Assembly (NCBI RefSeq): GCF_030272615.1
Contig: NC_081412.1
Location: forward strand, 544,968,370 to 545,032,369
Origin: Cryptomeria japonica
Lineage: Eukaryota > Streptophyta > Pinopsida > Cupressales > Cupressaceae
Direction: 5' to 3'
Length of the DNA: 64,000 nucleotides
The notes under the pieces are model-generated. The model worked only from the letters and a program-made list of their open reading frames with translations, was not told the origin of the DNA and did no database searches. Every line of letters begins with the position of its first letter. The stretch's first letter is position 1. Of this stretch, positions 1 through 11,800 are shown piece by piece. The position numbers and the translations under genes were made by a program.

Positions 1-2
1 TC

Positions 3-1157
3 TTGAATGGGTACTTAGAAGAGGAAGTATATGTGGAGCAGCCACAAGGTTTTGAAGTGGAAGGAAAAGATAATTATGTCTCCAAGTTGAAGAAGGCTTT
101 GTATGGCCTCAAGCAAGCACCAAGAGCGTGGTATGCCAGGATTGATGGATGCTTTCAAGAGAATGGCTTCTAGAGAAGTAAGAGTGATCCTACCCTATAC
201 TACAAATAGGAAGGTACTAATATTCTCATCATAAGTTTGTATGTTGATGATCTTTTTTATATGGGTAGTAGTTCTAAGATGAAAGATGAATTCAAAGCTG
301 CTATGATGAAAGAATTTGAGATGAAAGATCTTGGTCTAATGAAATATTTTCTAGGAATGGAGGTTTATCAAAGTAAGGATGAGATTTTCATTTGTCAAAC
401 AAAGTATGCACAGGATATGCTGAAGAAATTTAATATGACTGATTGTAACCTTGCCTCCACTCCAAGTGCTCATGGAGATTTGTTATGTAGAGATGATGGT
501 ACTGATTTAGTTGATGAGACAGCTTACAGAAGTATTGTGGGGAGCTTGATGTTTCTAATCCACACGAGGCCTAATATTGCCTATTCAGTTTCACTTGTTT
601 CAAGGTATATGACAAATCCATCTGAAATACATATGAAGGCATCCAAGAGGATTTTGAGGTATGTGAAAGGGACTTTAAGTTTTGGTATTCATTACTACTC
701 TTCTGAAAAGTTCAATCTTGTAAGCTTTAGTGATTCAGATTGGGGAGGTAGTATAGATGACCGTAAATCTACATCTGGAAATTGTTTTTCTTTTGGTTCT
801 GGTTTAATTACCTAGAGCTCAGAAAAGAAAAGTATTGTTGCCCTCTCATCTACAAAAGTGGAGTATGTTGCAATTACCTCAGCAGGTACACAAGCTCTTT
901 GCCTCAGAAAAGTTTTGGAAGAAATTGGAGAAAAACAAATTCAGCCTACAGTAATTTATTGTGACAATGTGAGTGCCATCAAGTTAGCTAAGAATCTCGT
1001 TCATCACAGCAAAACTAAGCATTTTGATTTGAAATATCACTTCATACGAGATTTGGTGCAAAAGAAGGATGTCAAATTGAAGCACATCAACACCCAGGAT
1101 CAGCTAGCAGATATATTCACCAAAGCAGTTGTGAAAGCTCAGTTTATAGCACTATGA
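3..1157 (+). pseudogene. copia RT (C-terminal half) and RNase H
   Basis: This is the C-terminal part of a Ty1/copia Pol polyprotein, which copies element RNA into DNA. It is one continuous frame across the segment, broken by three in-frame TAG stops at 171, 207 and 813. The RT part opens with [12 protein letters not shown] and then [11 protein letters not shown]. The catalytic YVDD is at 240-251. The connection region contains YRSIVGSLMFL and RPNIAYSVS. The RNase H part shows DSDWGG, KSTSG, EYVAI and the terminal DIFTKAV. All family landmarks are present in order, so only the stops disable it. All three stops are TAG, which fits CAG-to-TAG change in a methylated repeat (inference). Very confident in the family; it is not a host gene. 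Confidence 0.93.
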
Positions 1158-1181
1158 GATAAGATTGTCAGCCCTCTCAGC

Positions 1182-1195
1182 ATCAAGGGGAAGTA
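1182..1195 (+). other. polypurine tract before the 3' LTR
   Basis: The purine run ATCAAGGGGAAGTA lies directly before the TG that starts the LTR. In LTR retroelements such a tract primes plus-strand synthesis. It fixes the LTR start at 1196. Confidence 0.75.
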
Positions 1196-1838
1196 TGTTG
1201 ATAAGTGATGCTGCTCTAGCATGTAGCTCCATGCAACTCTAGTTTGGACATGAAGCTATCCATTCATCACCATGCATAAGCTATTTTTAGTTAATAGTTT
1301 TTTTTTGTTTATTCATGCAAATAAAGCATGTACTCCAGCATCCATGAATCCTTAGGACTATTTTTAGTTTTGCTTTTTGCATGAGTTTGTTTTTAGTAAA
1401 TAAAGCATGTTGTGCATGCACTTATTATATTCTTAATTTAGGGAGTGGTTTGTTTTTTTTAGTTTGAGAGCCTTAGTAGCTTTCCATGCAAAGCTAGGAA
1501 TATATTTAGAACTGCAGTTATTATTTATTCTTCTAGACTGCAAATTCTTTATATATACAGCCTCTATGTAATTTTTTAATTAAGCTTCAATAAAGATATT
1601 GGTGTTTTCTTCTTTTTTTTGTTATTGTTTGCTAATCAGTTAGTTCAGAGAGGATAGGTCAAGTTCAAAATTCTACAAGAAGAAGTTGATTAGTTGAGGC
1701 CCTTCTTCAGGTAAGTCATCAAATTTAAATATTCTTGTGGTGGGTGTTCAAGGTTATTACAACGATTGTATTTCCTTCATCGTTATTTTTACAGTTTGAT
1801 CAATTGAATCTATGATTGTGTTGAACCAACCTCTAACA
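1196..1838 (+). repeat. 3' LTR of the copia element (about 643 bp)
   Basis: The LTR starts TGTTGATAAGTGATG after the polypurine tract. It holds a TATA-like box (TTTATATATA, 1548-1557) and a downstream AATAAA (1589-1594), the usual promoter and polyadenylation signals. The right end is taken at CTCTAACA. No second copy is in the window, so the ends were not checked by alignment. Confidence 0.7.
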
Positions 1839-2289
1839 GATAGAATTGTGAGCAATTTTGGTAGATGTCAATCTTTTCTATGCCCATTGTCTATGACTCG
1901 CATTTAACAAAAACCTTCTTTTTCAAATGCTATATCTTTTGACTAGATTGTGTTGATATACATAGTATTCACAATGAAACCACGACATTTAGTATTGCCA
2001 TATAAAGTCGACTTAGAACAAGTCCGAACACCCTTTACAACCAACATCAAAATCAGATGCTTGTATTTTTCTCTCTCGCTTTTTCTGTCTCATATATTTT
2101 TTTCAATTGAGAAAACATCTTTAATTTGTGATTTTTTTTCTTATAAATTTGAACCACCCAGTATTTCCCAGATTTGAGAAATATGTGTAGGATTATCAAC
2201 ATTTTTTATAATAAATGGAGAACTATATTTTGGCCTCTACGATTTTTTCTCTGAAATAATTCATATGGTTGTTCTACATGAGCATAACT
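1839..2289. other. AT-rich spacer, no recognised feature
   Basis: AT-rich sequence between the copia LTR and the gypsy remnant. A 75-codon open frame at 1950-2177 has no recognisable domain and looks like chance. Confidence 0.5.
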
Positions 2290-3830
2290 ATCATGCCTTC
2301 TTCTAATATATCACATTGCAAAGTGAAAGGAAAAGTGAAACCCAAAACAAGCTCATGACTTATTTTAATCTATCAAATATTATGCATCCTTAATCTATGT
2401 CAATTTTTTGTTCTGGTTATGTTAGTTAAAGGTGTGGCTAGTAGGGAGAAATCCTCAAATAAATTCTTATACTATCTACAAATGATACATAATCCTCATT
2501 ATTATGTCAAGGTTCTTAGGAGAGGCTAATTTTTAATGGTTTTGATCTTCTCGATGTCCACCTACACTACCTTCATGGCGATGATATACCCGAGATATAG
2601 GATCTTTGTTATGAATAACTCACTCTTTAACTTCTTTCTGAACAATGTTTGTGTTTCTAGAATCCCTAACACCTAATCAATATCAAAATAACTACTATTT
2701 CCATACCTTACAAGAGATCAATATGTCATAAAAGAACACAATGATTTCATTTCTAGTTGGTTATTAAAAATGTAATCCATGGATGATTGAAAGGTCACTA
2801 GGACATTTATCAAGCCAAATAGAATGAAAATAATTCATAGTGCCCATAATGACAACAAAAATATATCTTTTGAATATCCTCATAAAAATTTGATCTAATG
2901 GTAGCATAATTAGAGATATATTTGTGAGAAATAGACTACTTTGTGAGGATCATCTATCAATTAGTTGATCCTAGGAATGGGTTTTTTTTTTTTTTAAATA
3001 GTTTTCTTGTAGTGCTTTATAATTAATGTAAATATACATTGTGTAATCTTTCTTCTTCACCATAACTATAGAGTGATAAAAAGAACTTGACCTAGGTCTA
3101 ATGTGTTCCATTTCTAGAATTTCCTTAATAGAATTTCTAATTTTGTTTTCATATCTCCTAGGTAATTGGCAAGGACTACTAATGATGAAATTTACAACCT
3201 CCTCTAATTCAATGAGATTCTCAAAGTCTTTGTACAATCATATCCTTATAGGAATATTATTGAATATTTTATTATTCTTGTCCAAGATGTTCAATATATC
3301 CACATGATATTTGTTTCTCCCTTTGATAAATTTTATTACAATCACCAAATGTTGAGTTACCCATGCATATTTCTTACCATAAAATATCTTATCTAATATC
3401 TTAGCTAATAGAATATTTAGCACTTAATTTATCATTCTTCATAGTAGAAATTTTTTCTCTAATTGAAACTTTAGTTCTATATATCTTTTAAGTTTTTTGT
3501 GGTTTTCCCAAATAATTTTAGCCAACAATATTTGTGTCTCCTATGCTAACAAAATAAAATTCATTGTTCATATAATATTCTCTCCAATTAGCATTTATCA
3601 AGATGGTATTTCTATTTTATTACATGATAAAACTATTAGTCACCATGACACTAGCCCTTTTATAAATATCATCTTAATGGATTTCTTGGTAAACAATACC
3701 TTATCAATGAATACAATCACACTTTAGTCTTGAAAGACCCAACAAATGCCAAAGTAGTTGTAAATTAGAGTATTAAAGAGAATGCTAGGAGTTTCTGTAG
3801 ATATCACTTCGTCCTCTTTTAGTTCATCTG
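2290..3830 (-). pseudogene. Ty3/gypsy protease-RT remnant
   Basis: Read on the minus strand, this is a heavily decayed Ty3/gypsy Pol. The best stretch, 3237-2971, holds the start of the RT domain: YENKIRNSIKEILEMEHIRP, then the SIVMVKKKD segment and YKALQ. Downstream, in shifting frames, come LIDD, a YFSQI-type motif, a GLINVLVTFQS segment (where gypsy RTs have FGLTNAPATFQ) and finally NLFEDFSLLATPLT, the end of the RT-RNase H connection. Upstream (3730-3830) VIVFIDKVLF resembles the gypsy protease active site VLIDSGST. There are many frameshifts and stops, and the catalytic YxDD is not recoverable. The family is fairly sure; the ends are approximate. No LTRs for it were found. Confidence 0.75.
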
Positions 3831-5602
3831 CCTTTTATCCTATCCCTTGTTAGGATTCAAGTTCCTTAGGTCTTGATGCATCATCAAAAATTACCCCAAT
3901 CTAATACATTTGTCTTTTCCCAAGACATCTACCTCCAAATTACCATGGCTCCTTGAAATTGATTCATAACTCTTCCTTATCAATTCTTTCCTCATCTCAA
4001 TATCTATTTGTGAGTGAAAATTTTTGGTCTATTGTACATTTAAAAAAAAAGAAGAAAATGGCTTCTTTTGGATGAAGGTTTTATTCTAGAACTTATTATT
4101 CAACATGAAAATATGTAGTTCCAATCTTTCTTTATGATCCCTTTATGATGTTTTTCACTATTACCAATATCTTCTAAAAATCTATTACATATTTGTCCAG
4201 TAAATCATATTGTTTGAGCTATGTCAAAATTTTGAAATAAACTTTAAGGTACTTCCAATCAAACTTCTTAATAATTTTTTTTATAATTCATTGTATGAGA
4301 TGAAAAATCCATGACCTTGATTGATTACATTATGGTTTACTACTCATGTATAGTACCCTATAAATTCAATGTGGAAAACTTAAACTCTTCAACTTAATCC
4401 ATCAATCTAAGAGATAGATATACGTCTATGTTATAGATCGATACATGACTAAGCATGTATTAAATACATCATAGAGACAGGGTGTCATCCTCGCCGAATA
4501 TTGATGCACTTCTCTCTAAGAGAATTATGGACTAGGCTTAGGTTAGTAACCATTATAAGAAGTCTTCATGTTCATTATCTAATCTCTCCAATTCTCCATA
4601 AGAAGAGCTCAATATTCTATACAATAAGCACTAATATCATCAACATTATTTTTGTCTATAAACTTTAGAGCCTCCACCTCCTTGTTCTAAAAGATGGTTT
4701 CAGTGGGTCTTGACATTAGAATAATGATTTTCCTAAATATGTGTGTCTTTGAGTTGCATCAAAACTATTACCCTCATAAGACTTATTTACTTGTTTTCTA
4801 TCTAGGTGCTTTCATACTACTAACCATCTTGTGAATAAATTATTCAATCGCTATATCAAAATTCCTCCCAAACCAATCCTTAAGTTTGCATGTATTCATT
4901 TTCATATCTATTTTTGTTGTGCTTTTATGCTCTTCAATGAAAAAATTAGGGGATAATTTTTTCTCTAAAATATTTCCCTATTGATTTTGCTTCCTAATCC
5001 CCCTCAAATGATATATGCTTGCACTATCATTATACTACATAAGACTAAATTTTTTTAGGGTAAACTATAAATAGACAACTCGACAAGATTGCTACATCTA
5101 ATAGCATTGTAATGTCATTAATCAGAATTATAGTGCAAATTTGATTATTAACCCCCTTCAAACATGTATTAGTTATATAAAAATACAAGAAAGGACTATT
5201 ATTTAAGATAATTTAATAACAATCATATTATATTTAAGAGGACCACATAATATTAAAAATTATATTATTTAAGAAGACAACATAATATTTCATGTTCTTG
5301 TTATAATGAACAACAATTGTATATTTAATATTTGATGTGTTTATTATGACAATAATGAGTGTATTACATTCAAATTATTCTTTAATAATTTCAATTCATA
5401 CTAATATCAAAGAAACATAAAGTAATACAATGAGACTAGAGTTCACATCTAATGAAGCTCAAGTATAAACTTTGTTTGAGATCACCATTTGAAATCACGA
5501 CTTGGATTCTCATCCTAGAATACTAATGCTTGACCACAAATGATAAAAATGGATTTTGAAAGAAAATAGATTGAATGCAAATAATGATCTTGAATGAAGA
5601 TA
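3831..5602. other. AT-rich, probably eroded repeat DNA
   Basis: No gene recognised. Near 4600-4750 the minus strand keeps short coding-like traces (for example EVEALKFIDKNNVDDISAY) without an identifiable family. It may be the 5' part of the gypsy remnant to its left, but that is unproven. Confidence 0.4.
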
Positions 5603-7183
5603 TGTTGAAAACTTGAGTTGTTGTGCCTTGTTATCACTGATGTTAACCTATCTTGCTTTGTCAATGATTTCAATCTATCTTGCATTGATATGGAAGTAAG
5701 AATAGTGTATCAGATGTTTATATATGTTTCTATATGTAGGAAAGAGTATTCTTGTAATACTATGTAATCTAGTAGATATTGTGGTGTTTTTGGAGGACTG
5801 GTATAGTGGAAGTTTCTATATGCAAAAAATAATATTTAATGTCTCAGTGCAAGAACACTCCTCTGATTTGAGAATATTATATGCTATGATTATACATATG
5901 ATGTCTATGATTGGTTTACATTGCATTATCTATTTTGCAGATTCTCTATGGATTAGTTGGTTGATCTTTTTACTGTTGTTTTTTATACTAAGGCTAATTG
6001 TCAAGACATGGCCGAACAAGGTCTGAAGCCTTTTGGATATATGGATTTAGGTGCTATGGTTTGGAATATTTTTTCATGTGATCTATGTAGTGTTCCAATT
6101 TAGTTTTTAAGTGGAAATTTGATTGGCAAGTGAAGTTATTATTTTCTGAGTTTGAGGTGTTAATTATTCTCATCTCTAGCTGATTGTGATGTTGTATTCT
6201 ACTTAGATCATATTATTTTGGTGTGGGTTTTCTTCAGAGGATGTGTATGGCTAAGGTTTTGGGTCTCACCATAATGTGTGTAGATCTACATTAAGTTTCA
6301 TGTATTGAAGAGTGTTTTAGGCTACACGTGCTTCATTTTTCATCTACATGTTTCATTTGATGCTAAGCTTGAGCCTGTGCTAGTGTGTATGGTGCATTGA
6401 AATCATTTGGAAATGATATATTACAATATTTTTGAGTCCTCTCTATCTCTTGGAGTTGACTCCATTTGATATTTTAGGTCAAGGTGGCTGAATTAATGTA
6501 ATAATGTATATTCTATCTGTGGTCAATCTAGTTAAAGATTTGTATGATTAACCTTGTATATAAAGTAGCATAGATCTATTAGTGAGTGTGTGGAATGGGG
6601 GTGTGAAAGATCTACAAGTAGATTAGGTATTGGAGATGTGTAAAAGGTGGTTTTTAAGACCTTTGATGATGATATTCTTAGTGTGACAATGATAAGAGAT
6701 TGTATTCTTGAATCGAAAGAGTTTGTTCTGATATTGTTCGCTTGAGATAGCAGCCCAATATTTTCATGATTAGGAGATCTTGTTTGTTCCAATTCATTTA
6801 TTTTTTTCTCTATCAAAAGATAGTAAGTCTCCTAGAAACTTATTTTATCTTGCACTAAAATAGTGAGTTTTAGTCTTGTAGGTCATTTGTATCTTTCCCT
6901 AAGGTTGCGCGCCTTAGTTATGAAAGTCCTCTCAAGAGTAAAGTGTTTTGGAGACAATATTATAATAAATATTTGTATTTTTTTTATTCTCACTATGGTT
7001 TTTCCCTAATTGGTTTGTTCACATAAATTTGTTGTTCATGTGTTTGTTGTGTTGCATACTTTCATGATTTATTATTACTAGGATTATATATTTGTGATTT
7101 AAAGTTTCAAGATCATAATTAAAGTATCTAAATTTTTAGATTGATTCATCCACCCTCCTCTCAATTATATAGTTTCTTTAACA
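5603..7183 (+). repeat. 5' LTR (about 1.58 kb)
   Basis: Starts TGTTGAAAACTTGAG, parallel to TGTTAGAAACATGTG at 10083, and ends TTCTTTAACA just before the primer-binding site. Shared landmarks with the right copy include GTGGTGTTTTTGGA and the GATATATGGATTTAGGTGC type segment in the middle. Open frames inside it (5724-6026, 6532-6816) do not resemble proteins. Confidence 0.85.
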
Positions 7184-7185
7184 AT

Positions 7186-7197
7186 TGGTATTATAGC
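7186..7197 (+). other. primer-binding site, initiator-Met tRNA type
   Basis: TGGTATTATAGC follows the LTR after a two-base gap. Plant copia elements use TGGTATCAGAGC, complementary to the 3' end of initiator methionine tRNA; this copy differs at two positions. It fixes the 5' LTR end. Confidence 0.8.
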
Positions 7198-7240
7198 AAG
7201 GTTCCTCTTTTGAAGCTTAACTGCTTGAGGAAGATCCAAG

Positions 7241-7980
7241 ATGGCCCAAGACTATTTATTCAAGGCTCCAAAGTTTAAGGGCATAAATTATGCTTGTTGG
7301 AGAGAGAGGATGGAGTATCAGTTGGCTACTATGTTGGTTGAGATCTATGAAAACATCAAGAAAGGTTATATTGCTCCACTAAATGATCCTATAGCTCTAG
7401 ATGAAATCAAAGCAATATGAGCGTAATGCAAATACTACTATCACAATTGTTACCTTCTTGAATGATGTAGTGTTCAACAAAATTAGAAGGGCTAAGTCAA
7501 CTAAAGAAATTTGGAACAAGCTAAAGAATGTATTTGAATGAGATGAGAAGATAAGCCAAGCCAAGATTACAAATATAAATCACAAGTTTGAGAATGTGAG
7601 AATGTCTGATGATGAAAAAATTAAAGGATACATTCATCATGTCAATGAAATAGTAAATTCTCTTACAAGTGTTGGTGGATCAATAGAAAAAAGTAAAGCT
7701 ATAGGGAAGAAAATGGTAACATTGCCCAAAAGATATCAACTAAATAAGTATATCATTGAGTAAAATTATGAAATTAATAAATATACAGTGAGTCAACTTC
7801 TCAAGTCACTTGTTTCCTTTGAGATTGAAAAATAAATGCCATCAAAAGGAGAGGAAGGAAGTTGCATGCAAAGCCATAAAGAAGCCTGAAGATGAATGAG
7901 AAGAGACCAAACTTCATAAGAAGATTGAGGAGAGTAACTAGAAAGTGTATATACAATTTACTCCAAAAAAATTTCAGTTG
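7241..7980 (+). pseudogene. copia gag remnant
   Basis: Gag builds the virus-like particle of the element. The reading starts at ATG 7241 with MAQDYLFKAPKFKG, then YACWRERMEYQL, the conserved opening of plant copia gag (F-G-x-NY-x-xW). Frameshifts and stops follow; later coding-like pieces include a FENVRM segment and a region near 7640 where the family has VNEIVNSLTSVG. No continuous frame survives. Its position right after the primer site agrees with gag. Confidence 0.75.
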
Positions 7981-8005
7981 TGGAGGAATATGACATTATG
8001 TTTCT

Positions 8006-8521
8006 ATGTGTATGTATAAGGAAGATTATGGTGGAAGACCTAATGATCATAACAAAGGAAGGGAAAACTATAAAGAGACTAATGGAGATATCAGAAGAGA
8101 TGATAGAGACAAGAATAAGAGAATTTTTTGTTCAACAAAGGCTTACTCATTTGAAAAAGAAGAGAAATCAACTAAAGAATACTTGTTCCTAGCTTTAGAA
8201 GAAAAGAGTGATGGACAATCTAGAAATTCAAAAGACAAATCTAATCTACATGCTAAAGTAGAAGTAAAGGCATGGATCATCTACTTTGGATGTTCAAATC
8301 ATATGGTTGGTAATAGAGAAAAGTTTATTAACCTTGAAAAGTATGATGGTGGATTAGTCAAGTATGCAGGAGAGGAAGTTGGACCAATTTGTGCAAAAGA
8401 AACCATCTTTATTGGTTGTAAGCATAAAAATAATGAAATATACTATGTTAAAGGTTTGAGACATAACCTATTAAGTATAAGTCAAATGTGTAGAAAAGGG
8501 TATAAGGCCATATTTCATTAG
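8006..8521 (+). pseudogene. copia gag tail, protease and pre-integrase region
   Basis: A 171-codon open frame. Its first half is charged and ends in a FLALEEKS segment where the gag zinc knuckle normally lies; the knuckle cysteines are mostly lost. The second half is a copia protease: AWIIYFGCSNHMVGN stands where the family has W-x-x-DSGCSxHM. The catalytic D is replaced by F or Y here, so the enzyme would be dead. Next come GPICAKETIFIG and YYVKGLRHNLLSISQMC, the typical end of the protease and start of the pre-integrase region. A further open piece (8558-8755) continues the theme with RTSRNVYYVKD. After it the expected integrase does not appear. Confidence 0.85.
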
Positions 8522-8944
8522 AATGTATGTGAAAATAGAAAGGGAAACTCTAGAATATTGGTTGCAGAAGGTACAAGAACTAGTAGAAATGTCTACTATG
8601 TAAAGGACAATAATGAAGGTAATTGTTTGTTGGCACAAGTCTATAATCAAACTGGGGATGTAGCTATGATTGTGGCTACTCCTACCACTAGAATAAAGAT
8701 GAATATCTTAGAAGATCAAAGTTGGAAAAATATTTTAGAAGAAGAACTAAATTAGACAAACTAAAGCAAGATAGTGGGACCAATACCTAACCTTGTTAAT
8801 GAGAATCTAACAAAAGACAATAAGAATGAAGCTAGTAAAGAAAAGGTCATGAATGAAGCAAGAAATAGTAGTCAAATTGTTTCTCCTCAAATATGGAACA
8901 AACATGTGTGTAGGAGATATGATACTTAAATTAGGTACTCATCA

Positions 8945-9340
8945 AATTTCAATGGTAATTGTTTTTCATGCATTATGATTGGACATAGAGCTAGTGAATT
9001 TGAAAATAAAATCAGATCCTAACTATATAATGGTTAGTGTTATAATTGTAACAAATTTGATCATAAAGATAATAAGTGCAAAAGTGGACTAATGAGGAAT
9101 TTAAATTGTAGAAATGTTCAAATTTTTAATGGATGTTGTTATACTTGTAAAAACCTAGGACATAAAGACATTGAGTGAAAAAGAGTTATCAAAAGAAGTA
9201 GAAGCATAAGAAGAGATAGGAATGCTAGAACAAATTGAAGTACTTATTAGCAAGTCTTGTATATTACAACTGTAAAAGACTTGGACGCATTGTCACATTC
9301 TACAAAGAAAAAAGTGGGAAGAATAATCCCGTAAAGAAGA
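8945..9340 (+). pseudogene. array of about four degenerate CCHC zinc knuckles
   Basis: Four CX2CX4HX4C-like motifs occur in a row in slightly shifting frames: CFSCIMIGHRASEF (last C lost), CYNCNKFDHKDNKC (complete), CYTCKNLGHKDIE (last C lost) and YNCKRLGRIVTFY (first C and H lost). Lysine/arginine-rich linkers separate them. Such knuckles bind nucleic acid and normally sit at the end of Gag, before the protease. Here they lie about 0.4 kb after the protease region, so either this element has an odd order or two copies were fused by deletion. Confidence 0.7.
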
Positions 9341-10082
9341 TTAATATCAACATAAAAAAAGGAAAAGATGAAAAAGATATGGGTGAAGGAATCAGGAGTG
9401 AAGGAAAATCATGGGGATGGATCCACACCCTCTCGTGGTGTTGAATCTTCTTCCACTAAGTAGACAATATGCACTATCTAAGAGGGAGATAAAAATGAAA
9501 ATCTTACACCTCTTATGGTTTGATGTTGAAGATGTTTTTAGCATAGTAGATATTCTTGTGTTTTCCTCATCATTTGTGAGATTTCATAAGTCTGCAGAGA
9601 ATTATTCATACATGGAGAACTTATTTAGGCTCCTAGACATTGTTGGGTTGGAGCCAGTTTAGAAGTCAATGTAGGCATAATAGAGGAAGAAATGCCTAAA
9701 AATAATGTTCAGAAATTTCGATAATAGAAAGGGAAGGTGTATATATATTATGGGGAGCCATCTAGCTTTTGTTTTCTAAATTGATGTTGGTTTTTTTCTT
9801 AGGGGAGTGGATAAGCATGAGATTTCTTTTTTGGATATCCCTGCTAGGGGGAGTAATGTTGTCTCTTGCTACATTTTAGATGTGTTGTACTCACTAGGAG
9901 AAAGAGTTTCAATTACAAGGAGAACCATTTTAGAGTTGTCCTTTGTGTCCTTGATGTCAAAGGGGAACAAAATTTAGTATGGTGCCCTTTGTCCTTGATG
10001 TAAAAGGGGAAAAGATATACAAGTTGAGTTCAATTGTCTTTGGTGGTGCATATGTGTTCTCCAAAATGACAATGAGGGATAA
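9341..10082 (+). other. 3' non-coding interior of the copia element
   Basis: No pol domain seen. Two phrases similar to CCTTGATGTCAAAGGGG (near 9949 and 9994) occur, also seen before the 3' LTR of the copia element at 44021-44035. A weak polypurine stretch (AATGAGGGATAA) precedes the LTR at 10083. Confidence 0.6.
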
Positions 10083-11350
10083 TGTTAGAAACATGTGTTG
10101 TTGTGCCTTGTTTTCATTGATGTCGGCCGATCTTGTGTTTTCATTAATGTCAACATGTCTTGTATTGATATGGAAGTCAAAATAGTATAAAAAATGTTTA
10201 TATATGCATGAAAGAGTATTTATATACTATGTTAAGTGTTTTGGTATTGGTATGTAATCTCATGAAGATGTTGTGGTGTTTTTGGAAGATTGGTATGGTG
10301 GGAGTTTTTATATGTAAGAAGCAATGTTTAATATCTCAATGGAAGAATACCTTGCATTCCTACAATTTTTGAAGATTATATGCTATGATTCTACATGTGA
10401 TGTCTGTACTATGTCTACATTACACTATCTATTTTTTAGATGCTATATGGCTCAGTTGGCTTATAAGCTTATTCATGTTATTTCTAATAGTAGGATTGTT
10501 TGTCAAAAAAAGCCTTGAAAAGGTCTAGTGGGTTATGGATATATGGATTTAGGTGCTATGATTTAGAGGATTTTTTTATGTGATGTATGTAGTGTTCTAG
10601 TTTAGTTGTCAAGTGGCAACTTGATGGGCAAGTGAAGTTATGATGTTTTAAGTTCTAGGTGTTAGCTATTCTAGTCTTTGATTAACTATGATGTTGTAAT
10701 CTACTTGGATGATATTCTTTTGGTCTAGGCTTTCTTTCGAGGATGTGTATGGCTAATGTTTTGGGTCTCAATATAGTGTGTTTATATCCACATTGAGTTT
10801 CATGCATTGGAGAATGTCTTATGCTGACTGGTTGGTATGCTTCATTGTTCATCTACAAGTTTCATTTGATGCTGACCTTGGAGGATGTGCTAGTGTGTGC
10901 AATTCTTTGAAATCATTTGCAAATGGTATATTTTAATTTTTTTGGGTCCTCTATCTCCTAGAGTGGATCTCATTTCACATTTTAGGTCAACATTACCAAA
11001 TTTATGTAATAATGTATATTCTATATAAGATATGCCTAGTTAAGTTTTTTTCAATTAACTCTGTATATTAAGGAGCGTGGATGCATTAGTGAGTTTGTGG
11101 AATGGGTGTGAAGTGATATTCCAAAAGTGTGAAATATCTACAACTAAATCTGGTATTAGAAATGTGCAAAAGACTGGTTTCAAGAGCTTTGATTGTGATA
11201 TTCTCAACATGATAGAGATCAAAGATTGTGTTCTTGAATTAGAAGAATTTGTCATAATATTGTTCACTTGACATAGTGGCTAGTGGCTCAAGATCAGTTC
11301 CGTGATCAAGAGATTTTGTTCATTCCAATTTAGTTATTTGTTTTTAGTAG
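10083..11350 (+). repeat. 3' LTR, truncated on its right side
   Basis: Parallels 5603-6810 along its length (TGTTGTGCCTTG, GTGGTGTTTTTGGAAGA, GTGTATGGCTAA and others) with many substitutions. After ATTCCAATTTAG near 11335 the similarity fades, so about 375 bp of the LTR are missing. What follows is different, GC-richer DNA. Confidence 0.82.
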
Positions 11351-11800
11351 ACTTATTAGAGAACCACTGAACCAATGTAGGAAGAAGAAGCTCACTAGAA
11401 AACACCGCAGCAAGCACAAATAAGGCTCCATAGTAGACGCAGGTTAAAATCAGCCCAAAGAACTTGTAGTCAAGACTAGAAACAGGGGCCTCCAAGCCTT
11501 CAAAAGGTGCAAGGAGAGGCCATATAAGAAAAAAATCTCCTAGTCACTCTCGTTATGGGCAAACAAGCTCTCGTCACAGTTGAAAAAGCTCCGAACAAGC
11601 AATACAGGAAATAAAATAAGCCCAAATCACCCCCATCCACCAGCTCTCTTGCCATCGTAGTAGCGGGAGCTTCAAGCACACCCATCTCCACATCCCCATC
11701 TTCATTGTCGCCCACTCCAAAAACCCTATCGTTGTCTCCTTCGTCGCTCTCCGTCTCCATTTCGACTCCTTTTCCAATGTTGTCTTGATAATAATGTTGT
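11351..11800 (-). other. GC-richer fragment of unknown origin
   Basis: A sharp change in base composition from the AT-rich neighbours. The minus strand has an 86-codon open frame (11760-11500) with an acidic start (METESDEGDNDRVFGVGDNE) and a hydrophobic middle. I recognise no family. It sits exactly where the 3' LTR is broken, so it could be a later insertion or the far side of a deletion. It could also be the 5' end of a retroposed transcript. Confidence 0.35.

Larger units (their letters stand above)
1..1838 (+). mobile_element. Ty1/copia element, 3' part, cut by the window's left edge
   Basis: The order is RT end, RNase H, a purine-rich stretch, then a 3' LTR, which is the Ty1/copia layout. 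The 5' LTR, gag, protease and integrase would lie left of the window. After the LTR the sequence gatag (1839-1843) would be the target duplication, but its partner cannot be seen. The LTR start (TG after the polypurine tract) is well supported. The LTR end (1838) is the last CA of CTCTAACA, chosen by eye and less certain. Confidence 0.85.
5603..11350 (+). mobile_element. Ty1/copia element with pol deleted, two LTRs
   Basis: Two related long sequences (5603-7183 and 10083-about 11350) flank a 2.9-kb interior. The interior has a primer-binding site, gag, a protease region and a zinc-knuckle stretch, but no integrase, RT or RNase H. The right LTR stops short: it matches the left one only to about position 6810 of that copy. 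Both LTRs are clearly diverged, so this is an old insertion. Missing enzymes make it non-autonomous. No target duplication can be tested because the right end is lost. Confidence 0.85.

Noticed and set aside
5724-6026. 100-codon frame with hydrophobic stretches
   Set aside because: Inside the copia 5' LTR; the matching part of the 3' LTR does not preserve it.
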